Assembly: GCA_023389155.1 (NCBI GenBank)
Contig: JAEWEV010000002.1
Coordinates: 1 to 64,000, forward strand
Length of the DNA stretch: 64,000 bases
Direction of reading: 5' to 3'
From: Pseudomonadota bacterium
GTDB taxonomy: Bacteria; Pseudomonadota; Gammaproteobacteria; Burkholderiales; Burkholderiaceae_B
Every line of letters begins with the position of its first letter. Within the stretch, counting starts at the first letter, position 1. Positions 26,417 to 35,096 of the stretch are shown piece by piece. The translations under genes were made by a program, and so were the position numbers. Below the pieces are notes generated by a model. That model saw only the letters and a list, made by a program, of their open reading frames with translations, was not told the DNA's origin and searched no databases.

Positions 26417-27643
26417 ATGAAACACGATACGCCCACCTGGCTCATGCCTGTAGCCGCTATTCTGACCCTTCAAACTACTTCCTCGTTCCTTTCTCGTCTC
26501 ATTCCGATTATCACACCCGCCGCATCTGAGGAATTCGGATGGAGTGGGAGTGCAATCGGCTACTTTAGCGCAAGCAACTCACTTGGCAGTCTGGCCATTT
26601 TGCTGGTCGGCTCCGCGATGCTCAAAATGATTGGGGGCATGCGTACATTACAGCTGACACTGGTGCTGGGAGCAGCCTGCATGGGTTTTTTCCTGCTGCC
26701 GAGCATTGGCGTGGTGCTGGCCGCATGCTTTGCGATGGGCATCAGTAACGGCGTTGCGAACCCCGCAGGAAGCGAGGTGTTGCTGAAATTTTCTCCGCCC
26801 CGTAAACGCAATCTGATGTTTTCCATCAAACAGGCAGGAGTGCCGCTAGGCGGCATTATTGCAGGACTGTCCATACCGGCGATGGTCGTTTTATGGGGTT
26901 GGCGCGTGGCGCTATTTGTTTGCGCATTAATTGTTCTTATTCCAACCGTGATCACCTGGTCTCTAAGTGCGTCCCTTGACAGCGTGGATAAGGGCAAGCG
27001 ACGCCTGGTCTGCTTACCAACATGGCAGTCGGTCAGAAACCTCGCTGTGCCACTGGCGTCACTTACTAACGGCCCTGGTTTATTGAAGATGTCGATTGTC
27101 GGCAGTTTATTTGCCGTGGCACAAAGCTGCTGGTTTACATTTACTGTCGTATACCTGGTCGACGTTCTTGGTTACTCTCTTGGCCTGGCGGGCGCTGTAT
27201 TTGCCATTATGCAGACAGGTGGAGTGTTGGGACGTATTGTGTGGGGCTGGTTATCGGACTATGTGGGTTCATCCGTAGCGACATTATCGATAACCGCAGT
27301 GTTTTCAGCAACGACAACGGCATTGATGGGGCTGACCAACCCCTCGTGGCCGGTCTGGACGGTCATGCTTCTTGCATTCGTGGCGGGAAGTACCGCTGCG
27401 AGCTGGAATGGTGTTCAGATAGCCGAGGTTGCGCGCCGGTCGTCGCCAAAACAGGTCGCCGAGACGGCTTCGGGTGCAAGTATTTTGGTGAACCTGGTCA
27501 ATATGATTGCGCCCACCTGTTTTGCATCTTACGTGGTATTCAGCGGACGCTATGACTATGCTTTTATTTGTGCAGGGTTGTGCACATTGCTGGTAGTCGC
27601 GGTGTTGCCTCGGGACAAGCCTCGCGCCGCCAGGGATTCCTAG
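26417..27643 (+). CDS. MFS transporter
   Basis: This 408-residue membrane protein has about 12 hydrophobic segments and the major facilitator layout (GYFSASNSLGSLAILLVGSA in TM2, SIKQAGVPLGGIIAGLSIPA in TM5, GRIVWGWLSDYVGSSVA in the second motif-A loop). It resembles CynX/NarK-like carriers or YbfB-type exporters, but the substrate cannot be assigned. It stands 173 bases after the SDR gene and could be co-transcribed or independent. Confidence 0.85.
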   Translation: MKHDTPTWLMPVAAILTLQTTSSFLSRLIPIITPAASEEFGWSGSAIGYFSASNSLGSLAILLVGSAMLKMIGGMRTLQLTLVLGAACMGFFLLPSIGVVLAACFAMGISNGVANPAGSEVLLKFSPPRKRNLMFSIKQAGVPLGGIIAGLSIPAMVVLWGWRVALFVCALIVLIPTVITWSLSASLDSVDKGKRRLVCLPTWQSVRNLAVPLASLTNGPGLLKMSIVGSLFAVAQSCWFTFTVVYLVDVLGYSLGLAGAVFAIMQTGGVLGRIVWGWLSDYVGSSVATLSITAVFSATTTALMGLTNPSWPVWTVMLLAFVAGSTAASWNGVQIAEVARRSSPKQVAETASGASILVNLVNMIAPTCFASYVVFSGRYDYAFICAGLCTLLVVAVLPRDKPRAARDS

Positions 27644-27813
27644 GGAACTGGCAGCGTTTTGAATTGCATCGCAAAGTAGTTAAAAAAAAGAATTTCTTAC
27701 GCACTTATTAAGTAAGGCGGCATTTCAACAAATATTTAGCCTGGCAATGATTGGCACGGCAAAGCCGCGCATTGTATGATCAGAGGCGGCATTCAGCCTA
27801 ACGTACACAATTG

Positions 27814-28719
27814 TCATTGCGACAGTGGCGCCGTCAATTCCACTATCCAATCGATGAAAACCCGTAATTTTGCGCTAATGTGTCGATTCTGAGGAAACGC
27901 AATGTACATCGGTATGGGTTCAAGCTGCCACGCCTCGAACAGCCGGATCAGGTCACCCCGTTCGACATGGGACTCGGCCATATAGGTTGGCAATCCAAGA
28001 ACACCCAATCCCGCCAGGCCCGCAGCAAGGTATGCGTGGCCTTCGTCTACGACGAGCGAATAGCGCCCCTGTATGTCTACGTTTTCGCCGTCTCGCTGCA
28101 TCGTACAGGGGAAAACGCGCCCGGTGCGCGACCATAAGAAACCAATAATCTGGTGTTGATCGTCCTGCAACTGGTAAGGGTGAAGTGGTACACCAGCCTT
28201 GGCCAGATATGCGGGTGCAGCGTAGACCCCGAGTTCCAGATCAGCAACATGACGTGCCACCAACGACAGGTCACGGATCGGGCCTCCCCGTACCACGCAA
28301 TCGACATTTTCGTCGATCAGGTCCACGACACGATCACTGACACCCAGATGCAGCTGGATATCGGGATATCTGGCATGAAACGCCGGTAAGGCCGGCATGA
28401 GGACCATGCTGGCAAACGGACTGGGTACATCAACGCGTAATCTTCCTCGTGGCGCCAACGCGGCGCTGGAAAGACTGGTTTCAGCATCGTCCATGTCGGC
28501 CAATAATCGCACAACACGTTCGTAATAGGCAGCGCCGTCGGCTGTAATATTGACTTTGCGTGTTGTGCGGTTGAGCAGTCTGACCCGCAGTCGTGCTTCC
28601 AGTTGCTGGATCAATTGCGTCACGCTGGTCTTGCTCATATGCAAGGTCTCGGCTGCCTTGGTGAAGCTACCGGTCTCCACTACACGTGCGAAGGCCTTCA
28701 TCGCATCGAATCGGTCCAT
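27814..28719 (-). CDS. LysR-family regulator divergent from a Rid-family gene
   Basis: This is a 301-residue LysR regulator of the CrgA/DmlR-like subgroup. HTH is at about residues 1-60 (ETGSFTKAAETLHMSKTSVT, LLNRTTRKVNITADG), and the substrate-binding domain at about 88-295 (RLRVDVPSPFASMVLMPALP). It is divergent from the Rid-family gene at 28854 with a 134-base gap, suggesting control of it. Inducer unknown. Confidence 0.85.
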   Translation of the reverse strand: MDRFDAMKAFARVVETGSFTKAAETLHMSKTSVTQLIQQLEARLRVRLLNRTTRKVNITADGAAYYERVVRLLADMDDAETSLSSAALAPRGRLRVDVPSPFASMVLMPALPAFHARYPDIQLHLGVSDRVVDLIDENVDCVVRGGPIRDLSLVARHVADLELGVYAAPAYLAKAGVPLHPYQLQDDQHQIIGFLWSRTGRVFPCTMQRDGENVDIQGRYSLVVDEGHAYLAAGLAGLGVLGLPTYMAESHVERGDLIRLFEAWQLEPIPMYIAFPQNRHISAKLRVFIDWIVELTAPLSQ

Positions 28720-28853
28720 GATTACCCCGGGCTATTGGATTGTTTGGGAATTCAAAACAGTGATGGGTACGATTGCCAGTTTATCGGAAACGGGTGGATT
28801 GTTAAAGTTCGTTGTCACCGGGCCAATCCGGGCTCATTTCTTATGGAGATAGA

Positions 28854-29264
28854 ATGATGACAACACGCAGCGTGGTTTTTCCACCAGAGCGTCAGGATCT
28901 GTATGAGCGTAACAAGTACTCGCCTGCCGTTTGCTCAAATGGCTTTTTGTTCGTGTCGGGTCAAGTTGGGAGCCTGGCTGATGGCTCACCGGAGCCGGAA
29001 CTGGAAAAACAGGTTCGACAGGCATTTGAAAATCTCAATGCGATTCTGGCAGCCGCGGGTAGCAGCTTCGACGACGTGGTCGACGTTACCGTATTCATGG
29101 TCGATCCACAGGCGAAATTCGAACGCATCTGGAAAGTGGTGCCTGAGTATTGGGGCGATGCGCCGTATCCGACGCTTACCGCCGTTGGTGTCACGTGGCT
29201 ATATGGGTTTGACTTTGAAATCAAGGTGATTGCGAAGGTACCCGGGACGGTACAAATGAAATAA
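28854..29264 (+). CDS. Rid-family (YjgF/YER057c/UK114) protein
   Basis: This is a 136-residue protein with the trimeric Rid fold. RidA members hydrolyse reactive imine or enamine intermediates. Family blocks are YSPAVCSNGFLFVSGQVG, VRQAFENLNAILAAAGSSFD and VVDVTVFMVD. At the place where RidA has its catalytic Arg (P-x-R-T), this protein reads YPTLTAVGV, with Leu instead of Arg, so it is likely not a RidA-type deaminase but one of the Rid4-7-like groups tied to catabolic operons. The start at 28854 follows TGGAGAT. Next to a LysR gene; substrate unknown. Confidence 0.85.
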   Translation: MMTTRSVVFPPERQDLYERNKYSPAVCSNGFLFVSGQVGSLADGSPEPELEKQVRQAFENLNAILAAAGSSFDDVVDVTVFMVDPQAKFERIWKVVPEYWGDAPYPTLTAVGVTWLYGFDFEIKVIAKVPGTVQMK

Positions 29265-29335
29265 TGTAAAACCGTTCCCGTTGTGCGTTCGGTGCTATCG
29301 TTACGTGGCTATGTATCTTGCGTAAAAACGATACA

Positions 29336-30055
29336 TCAATCTACCGCAGGAATCTGCAGCCCCTTTATGACAGCGGAGCGAGCAACAAAAGTATCCAGCA
29401 CACGCTGTACTTCAGGGAAGTCGTCAAACCCGACAAGCTCGCGCGCCTCGTAAAACCCAATGAGGTTGCGCACCCATGGGAAAGTGGCAATATCTGCGAT
29501 ACCGTATTCCTGTCCCATTATCCAGTCGCGATTTGCCAGGCGAGTGTTCAATACGCCAAGCAGCCTTCTTGATTCGGCAACATATCGGTCTCTCGGGCGC
29601 TTGTCCTCATAGTCCTTGCCTGCAAATTTATTGAAAAATCCAAGCTGACCAAACATTGGTCCGATGCCACCCATCTGGAACATCACCCACTGCAGCGTTT
29701 CGTATCGCGCAACGGGGTCTTGCGACATGAGTTTGCCTGTTTTCTCAGCCAGGTATATCAGAATGGCGCCCGACTCGAACAGAACAATTGGCTGCCCGTT
29801 GGGTCCATCAGGGTCAAGGATTACGGGAATCTTGTTATTAGGATTGAGCGACAGAAAAGCGGCTGACATCTGATCCTTTTCCTCGAACGATATGCGATGG
29901 ACTTCATATGGCAGGCCGAGCTCCTCAAGAGCGATGGAGACCTTGACACCATTAGGCGTCGGCCGGGAGTACAGCTGCAGGTGCTCGGGATGCTGAGCGG
30001 GCCATTTTTGCGTAATGGCGGGATTCAGTTGATTGATGAATTGTTCAAAGTCCAT
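29336..30055 (-). CDS. Glutathione S-transferase family protein (YghU/YfcG-like)
   Basis: This 239-residue protein has an N-terminal thioredoxin-like domain (about 25-115; LYSRPTPNGVKVSIALEELG, NNKIPVILDPDG, FESGAILIYLAEKTG) and a C-terminal helical GST domain (FQMGGIGPMFGQLGFF, YGIADIATFPWV). The TPNGVK motif and acidic DPDGPNG loop are typical of the YghU/YfcG disulfide-bond reductases that use glutathione. Start at 30055 chosen for family length; ATGs at 30082 and 30076 are possible. It is probably an oxidative-stress enzyme. It converges with the Rid gene and is not obviously part of the adjoining T6SS island, 170 bases away. Confidence 0.87.
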   Translation of the reverse strand: MDFEQFINQLNPAITQKWPAQHPEHLQLYSRPTPNGVKVSIALEELGLPYEVHRISFEEKDQMSAAFLSLNPNNKIPVILDPDGPNGQPIVLFESGAILIYLAEKTGKLMSQDPVARYETLQWVMFQMGGIGPMFGQLGFFNKFAGKDYEDKRPRDRYVAESRRLLGVLNTRLANRDWIMGQEYGIADIATFPWVRNLIGFYEARELVGFDDFPEVQRVLDTFVARSAVIKGLQIPAVD

Positions 30056-30225
30056 GATTGTCAGCCTTTTTTGCATACTCACAAGTCATCTATCTTAACC
30101 ATTTTTAAGGGAAAATCTTAGAAAGAGGGCATTTTTATTGCATACAGGAGAGTGACATCATGGCGCGGGCTCTATGCGGGATGACCGCGGCCTGCGGCAG
30201 GGATCATCCATCGATTCCGTTCACA

Positions 30226-30612
30226 TCAAGCGGCCAGAACAAACACTTTAGGCTGGCTGGGTACTGCCCGTATGCCTACCATATTGAAAGTATTCTGCAA
30301 TGTGATGCTGCCAAGACGCGTGGCGGGCAGGCCGCGAAGCAGTACGGTAAAGGCCCCGGTCAAGTCACGCTTCAGACTCATGACGGTATGCGATACTACG
30401 CCGCCGATCACACCTGGAATATCGCCCAGACTGATCGGTGTAAAGGTCATCATGTTGTGCGCGGGAGCAAAGCACTTCAGGATATTGAAGCAGATCGGGA
30501 TGGCCATCATGCCCATCGCAATATTCGGGTAAGGGACGGGAATCGTAGGTGGCGTCAGGCATACATCGGGAAATGCCAGATCCAGTCCGAACATTTGGGT
30601 ATTTGCTAACAT
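30226..30612 (-). CDS. DUF4150 PAAR-like T6SS tip protein
   Basis: This 128-residue DUF4150 protein is a PAAR-like cone proposed to sit on VgrG. The hallmark AFPDVCLTPPTIPVPYPNIA is at about residues 12-31, followed by VLRGLPATRLGS with a PAAR-like turn. Many DUF4150 proteins carry a C-terminal toxin; this one ends right after the tip domain, so any cargo must bind separately. The start at 30612 follows GGAG; the ATG at 30666 overlaps the previous gene. It is the last gene of the minus-strand island after vgrG, DUF3592, DUF2169-pentapeptide and pentapeptide genes. Confidence 0.82.
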   Translation of the reverse strand: MLANTQMFGLDLAFPDVCLTPPTIPVPYPNIAMGMMAIPICFNILKCFAPAHNMMTFTPISLGDIPGVIGGVVSHTVMSLKRDLTGAFTVLLRGLPATRLGSITLQNTFNMVGIRAVPSQPKVFVLAA

Positions 30613-30613
30613 A

Positions 30614-31684
30614 TCAACTCCAGTTCGCGCCAGGTTGCAGATGGGCGCTAAAAAGTTCAGCTTCAAAAAGTTCAGGGTCTTTTTCTATGACGCCTGCCTG
30701 TTTTTTCAGGGATGAGTCTGTGACCAGTGCGCGGTGCAGTCGTGTGCGTGACAGTCTGGTTTGAATCCAGAGTATGCCGCTCAGGTTGGCACCGGTAAAA
30801 TCCGCGAAAGACAGGTCGCTATGGCTGAAATTGGCGTTCTCGCAGTTGGCCTGATGAAACACGCTCATGTCCAGCCGCGCCCCGGAAAAATTGCAATTGG
30901 CAAGACATGACTCCGGCCATAAGGTTTGATGCAGCCGGGCGCCGGAAAAGTCGGCTCCGGTCAGATCCGCCTGGGGGAAAAGCGCGTTGCCGGCTACGGA
31001 TTCGCGGAAATCCGCCTTTTGCAATTGACACCCCTTGAAGCTGCATTGTGGCAGTTCCGCGCGAATAAAACAGGCTCCTTTGAGCGAACTGTCGATGAAC
31101 TGGCAGGCCTGCATATGTCGCAGTGTCAGGTCTATACCATCCATAGGACATTCGAAAAATACCACCCGATCAAAACCGGTATCAGTCCAGGTTACTTGAG
31201 TGAGATCACAATGCGCGAAAGTAAATTGCTCCAGCATGTTTTCGCTCATATCTGCGCCAGCAAGATCAACGTGATCCATCAATGTCATGACGTTGCTGTC
31301 AAACAGAAGGCGACATCCCTGCATATTGCATTCGCGAAATACCGAGTTTTCGCTGGTGACATGCTCAAAATTGCAGTTGTAAAGGGTGGACTCATTGAAC
31401 TGGGTAACGTCCAGGACTCCATTTGCAATATTGCAATCGTCCAGATGGGACTCTGTGAAAAGGGCGAGCTTCAAATTGCTGTCACTCAGGTCACACTTTT
31501 CGAATCGGCAACGCAGAAATACGGCTTCAGCCAGGTTGGCTTTTTTCAGTGAGATTCCCTTAAACGTCACTTCCTCGAATGTCATGGCCGAAAGATCCTC
31601 TCCGGCCAGGGAGAAATCGACGATTTCATCGCTGAGTGAATCGCCAATCCGGGAAAGTTCGCGTAACTTTTCAATCGTAATCAT
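30614..31684 (-). CDS. Pentapeptide-repeat protein of the T6SS island
   Basis: Nearly all of this 356-residue protein is made of A(D/N)Lxx-type five-residue repeats (examples VTFKGISLKKANLAEAVF, ADLTGADFSGARL, ANFSHSDLSFADFTGANLSG) that fold as a right-handed quadrilateral beta-helix. Many repeats are degenerate, with Cys at the core position (RCRFEKCDLSDSN, ECNMQGCRLLF). The start ATG overlaps the stop of the preceding gene (ATGA, 31681-31684), so translation is coupled. Such proteins accompany DUF2169 and DUF4150 genes in orphan vgrG islands; they may act as adaptors or cargo. Mimicry of DNA, as in Qnr proteins, is possible but not shown. Confidence 0.85.
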   Translation of the reverse strand: MITIEKLRELSRIGDSLSDEIVDFSLAGEDLSAMTFEEVTFKGISLKKANLAEAVFLRCRFEKCDLSDSNLKLALFTESHLDDCNIANGVLDVTQFNESTLYNCNFEHVTSENSVFRECNMQGCRLLFDSNVMTLMDHVDLAGADMSENMLEQFTFAHCDLTQVTWTDTGFDRVVFFECPMDGIDLTLRHMQACQFIDSSLKGACFIRAELPQCSFKGCQLQKADFRESVAGNALFPQADLTGADFSGARLHQTLWPESCLANCNFSGARLDMSVFHQANCENANFSHSDLSFADFTGANLSGILWIQTRLSRTRLHRALVTDSSLKKQAGVIEKDPELFEAELFSAHLQPGANWS

Positions 31685-34596
31685 GAGCCTTTTCCCCGCC
31701 TTTTTGGGTCGCGTATGGGGTACAGATTGGCCTGTGCCGTGTAGGCGCGATCCAGGTCGCTGGTTTCATCCAGGCGGGCACGACCCAGGTTGGCGCGAAA
31801 AAAGTTTGCCTTGGAAAAAGCCGCATTCTCCAGGTTTGCCTTGGTCAGCGTCGCCTGTATCAGGTTGGCTTGTTCGCCCTGGGCATGTCGCAGATCTGCG
31901 CGCACGAACAGGGTGTCACGGGCGACCATTCTGGTGAGGGTGCTGCCTCGCAGCGACGCTTCAGACAAATCGGTCATGCTCATGTCAGCCTGCGTAAAAT
32001 CCTGTCCGTCCAGCTGCAAACCGCGCAAATTGCATTGCTTGAACTGCGCGTGAGCAAAAGAACAGTCCTGTACAGTCGTGTGATAAGTCATTGCGACGTT
32101 CAGAAATTTGCCAAGACCGAAAACTTCATCTTGCAACGCGCTTTCCACGAAGTGGCTGCTGTCCAGGAACGCGCCGGCATACCGGTTTCCTTTCATTTTC
32201 GAACGCAGGAATGTTGTGCGCGTCATGCGTGCGCCTAAATGATTTTCAGTAAATTCACACTCTGTATAGATGCACTGGAAGAGTGCTGCATCGGCAAATA
32301 TGCACTTTTCGAAGCGAATTTTGTTCAAAGGCAACTGTGCCAGGTAAGCATCGGAAAAATCACATTCGAAAAACGTGCTCTGCTCAATCGTGCTTGCGTC
32401 CAGACTGGCTCCCGCAAATCCGGTACGATTTGCGTTGATGATCGAAAGATTGGCACTGTTCAGATTGGCGCGGCTCAGATCGCAATCATCCAAGGTCGCG
32501 CGGGCCAATACCGCTTCGGATAAATTACAACCGGACAGATTGGCACCGCTAAGGTCAACTGCCTCCATAAAGGCACCACTCAGGTCTGCGCCGGATAATT
32601 GCATTCCAGACAGATCGGCGCCCGTCAGGTCCATCATGGACAGGTTCCTGTCGGCATCGTATCGCTTCTGCACTTGTTTACGCATCTGTTCGCTGCGATG
32701 TGCGCCAACGCGGGTGACTCCCTCCTGCATCTGCGCAGAATATAAATACATTTTGCGATTGAGCGGTTCCAGGCGCTCCAGCCGTTTGACTGCGGCGAAT
32801 TCGGGCGAATCATGTAACTCGGCTGCTTTTTCAGTCCATAACTCGTTAGTTTTCCGAAAGGCATCGTCATTCATGGCTTTATGCGCATCGACATTGATGT
32901 CTCGCTCCTGCACGGTTTCGCCCGTTTGGTTTTCTCCGGTGAGGGCGTTGACGGTTTCTGTCTTGGCGCCAGACTGGTCATGGTGTGTTGTGCTAGCCTC
33001 GGATCGATTTCGGTGCTCAGCATCCAGCATATCTTTGGATTGATCGGCGAACTGTTCCAGATCAGCCTGCATCAGCTCATCTATTTGTTCGGCAATCGGT
33101 CGTGGCGGTCCCGGTGGTGCCTTGATCTGATTTGCGAAAATGGCTTCGGTCAACTCCGGGGTTTTCGAGTGCTTGCGCATTTGAGCCTGGCTTTCGGCCT
33201 TGGTTTGTTCAGCCTGCTCGGGCAGCGCTTTCAACGTTTCGATCAGGTCCGGAATATCCTGCACCGAATATTGCCGTTCCGGTCCCATTACAATTGGAAG
33301 ATAATCGTCAGGATCATGGCCGGATTCGGCAATCGCCGCGCGCTGATCTTTGATTAACTGATCTTTGCGCACGATAGCCTTTTGCCAGCGCGCCAGACGG
33401 GTAACTTCCATGTCCGGAAAGTCAAGCGGGTTCAGCAGCTCTTCTGGTACCAGTTCATTGTCCCGAAAAGCGTACGTACCACCATTCTCGGGATCACGGC
33501 GTTGTTCCATCACTCGCTGGTACCAGGTGGTGTCCCGCGCCTGCCCGGGTAATTCCAGGGCAGGCATAATGCATTTGACGTCCGCTGCATCATCCTCGGC
33601 AATCTCCAGTGAGCCATGATAGATCAGGATCACTTTCTTTTCATGTGGTACGAACCATGCGGTAGTGGCGCGTAGCGGGATTTCAATCAATTGCTCATGA
33701 TCCCGCGTTTTCCTGTCAATTTCGGCGTCAGTGGTGGCCCAATTGCGGTTGTGATTACCCTGAAGCTCATCTTCTCGTGATAGCAAACTTTTGAGAACGA
33801 AGCAGCGTGCCTGCCAGTCAGGCAGCTCCCCCTTCCAGTAAGGCTGGCCGGGTGTCATGTTCCAGATGGTGAAGGGGGCAGCCCGGGGCAGGCGATCGCG
33901 TTTTGCCCAGCGCTGTTCGGAACTGGCCGCGTTGAATATTGCGGGATTCAGATCGGGAAAGAAGCCGGGGAAATCTTTTTTCAGCCACTCTTCTGAATAA
34001 TTGCCTCCCAGGTTAAATCGGCTCGGACGTGTCAGCGGAATTGGACCGAAGCTGGCGGGTTCGACTTTACTGTCCGCAGTCCCCATCCGCTGCGAAGGAT
34101 GTTCCACGTTCGGCGCAAGCCGTGAGGGGATGTTGTCGATTGTGATAGTATCGGCCCCCTTACCTGAGGTATTCTCGGCAAATGACGGTCCACCAAAAGC
34201 ATTTTCCCAGGTAATCTCCATGCGTTCAAAAGATTCGGGTGCCGTCAGTCGGCCATTGATCCAGTAACGTTGCCCGGAGACTATCAGGCTTTTTTCCAGT
34301 TCGCCTACCTGCACGCGCACGGCACACTGGTTGTCCTGTTGCGCAAACTCAGTGGTTGCGAAACCACTGACCAGATATTCGGCCTGGGGTTTGGGAATAA
34401 ACTGGTCGATCATTCCTTCACAATCGAGCTGGGGCAGAAGATCGCGCCACAGCAAATGATCGGGGTCCAGCCTGGGGTGCTCCCCATCACGGCAGTAATC
34501 AGCGACAGCAAATACGGCGACCCCCAGGCGGTGCTGGCGGTGCATCGTGAAGGGGCGCGTCAATGTTCCCAGATAAAATGGTTTTATTATTTTCAT
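31681..34596 (-). CDS. DUF2169 T6SS adaptor fused to pentapeptide repeats
   Basis: This is a 971-residue two-part protein. The N-terminal third (about 1-340) is a DUF2169 domain, a family seen beside vgrG and thought to help load cargo; visible blocks are WENAFGGPSF, FGPIPLTRPSRF and RAAPFTIWNMTPGQPYWKGE. A charged, Glu/Gln/Lys-rich linker follows (about 400-620, with KHSKTPELTEAIFANQIKAP). The C-terminus (about 655-970) is a long pentapeptide beta-helix (MMDLTGADLSGMQLSGADLS, ANLSGCNLSEAVLARATL). It starts 20 bases after the DUF3592-like gene and overlaps the next pentapeptide gene by 4 bases. No signal peptide or toxin domain is seen. It is probably the central adaptor of the island; the helix may also be delivered. 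Confidence 0.85.
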   Translation of the reverse strand: MKIIKPFYLGTLTRPFTMHRQHRLGVAVFAVADYCRDGEHPRLDPDHLLWRDLLPQLDCEGMIDQFIPKPQAEYLVSGFATTEFAQQDNQCAVRVQVGELEKSLIVSGQRYWINGRLTAPESFERMEITWENAFGGPSFAENTSGKGADTITIDNIPSRLAPNVEHPSQRMGTADSKVEPASFGPIPLTRPSRFNLGGNYSEEWLKKDFPGFFPDLNPAIFNAASSEQRWAKRDRLPRAAPFTIWNMTPGQPYWKGELPDWQARCFVLKSLLSREDELQGNHNRNWATTDAEIDRKTRDHEQLIEIPLRATTAWFVPHEKKVILIYHGSLEIAEDDAADVKCIMPALELPGQARDTTWYQRVMEQRRDPENGGTYAFRDNELVPEELLNPLDFPDMEVTRLARWQKAIVRKDQLIKDQRAAIAESGHDPDDYLPIVMGPERQYSVQDIPDLIETLKALPEQAEQTKAESQAQMRKHSKTPELTEAIFANQIKAPPGPPRPIAEQIDELMQADLEQFADQSKDMLDAEHRNRSEASTTHHDQSGAKTETVNALTGENQTGETVQERDINVDAHKAMNDDAFRKTNELWTEKAAELHDSPEFAAVKRLERLEPLNRKMYLYSAQMQEGVTRVGAHRSEQMRKQVQKRYDADRNLSMMDLTGADLSGMQLSGADLSGAFMEAVDLSGANLSGCNLSEAVLARATLDDCDLSRANLNSANLSIINANRTGFAGASLDASTIEQSTFFECDFSDAYLAQLPLNKIRFEKCIFADAALFQCIYTECEFTENHLGARMTRTTFLRSKMKGNRYAGAFLDSSHFVESALQDEVFGLGKFLNVAMTYHTTVQDCSFAHAQFKQCNLRGLQLDGQDFTQADMSMTDLSEASLRGSTLTRMVARDTLFVRADLRHAQGEQANLIQATLTKANLENAAFSKANFFRANLGRARLDETSDLDRAYTAQANLYPIRDPKRRGKGS

Positions 34597-34616
34597 AACT
34601 GATCAAATCCCGGAAA

Positions 34617-35090
34617 TTATGCGATGGCGATTTGGTCAGGCCGGTCCGGACTGACCCTTAGCGGGACGCGCCTGCCGGGGTTAAGGGAAGACGCTGAGGT
34701 GTAGTCTGCCACTAGCAAGGTTTTGGCAATGTGTTCCTGTCCCGTAACAGGGTGTACATAGCGGACTTCCAGACGATACTGTGGCTGATTATTAATCAGT
34801 GTTCCTGAAAACTCACTATGTAAAATTTCGCCTTCTGCGGTAACGCCATCCCTGAGCAGACGTCGAGCCCGTCTATCCATGCGCATCTGGGGAAAAATTT
34901 TCAGAAAAAATACAAGGAGTAAGACGGCGGCGCTGAGCCATGCCATACCGCCTGCATCCCAATAGCCCTCACGCAAGTATTGCGTTCCCCATATCATCAA
35001 CGGAATACTTACGAGCAGTGGCAGCAACTGGCAAACGGCCAACAGCATATTCACAGGGCGATTTTCGCGACGGGGGGTCGATTCACTCAT
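34617..35090 (-). CDS. Small membrane protein, DUF3592-like
   Basis: This 157-residue protein has two N-terminal membrane segments (about residues 12-34, LLAVCQLLPLLVSIPLMIWG, and 45-63, AWLSAAVLLLVFFLKIF), then a soluble domain with RLLRDGVTAEGEILHSEFSG and YRLEVRYVHPVTGQEHIAKT. That pattern of two TMs plus a small beta-rich domain fits DUF3592. It sits 6 bases after vgrG and 20 before the DUF2169 gene, so it belongs to the island operon. A role as immunity protein protecting membrane or periplasm is possible from position, but unproven. Confidence 0.7.
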   Translation of the reverse strand: MSESTPRRENRPVNMLLAVCQLLPLLVSIPLMIWGTQYLREGYWDAGGMAWLSAAVLLLVFFLKIFPQMRMDRRARRLLRDGVTAEGEILHSEFSGTLINNQPQYRLEVRYVHPVTGQEHIAKTLLVADYTSASSLNPGRRVPLRVSPDRPDQIAIA

Positions 35091-35096
35091 ACGTGA

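Noticed and set aside
30926..33043. Several plus-strand frames (up to 222 codons) opposite the pentapeptide genes
   Set aside because: The five-residue repeats make long open complementary frames; the real coding strand is shown by the A(D/N)LxG pattern.
30614..34596. Regularly spaced short repeats resembling an array
   Set aside because: The periodicity is 15 bases and codes for pentapeptide repeats; there are no spacers of CRISPR type.
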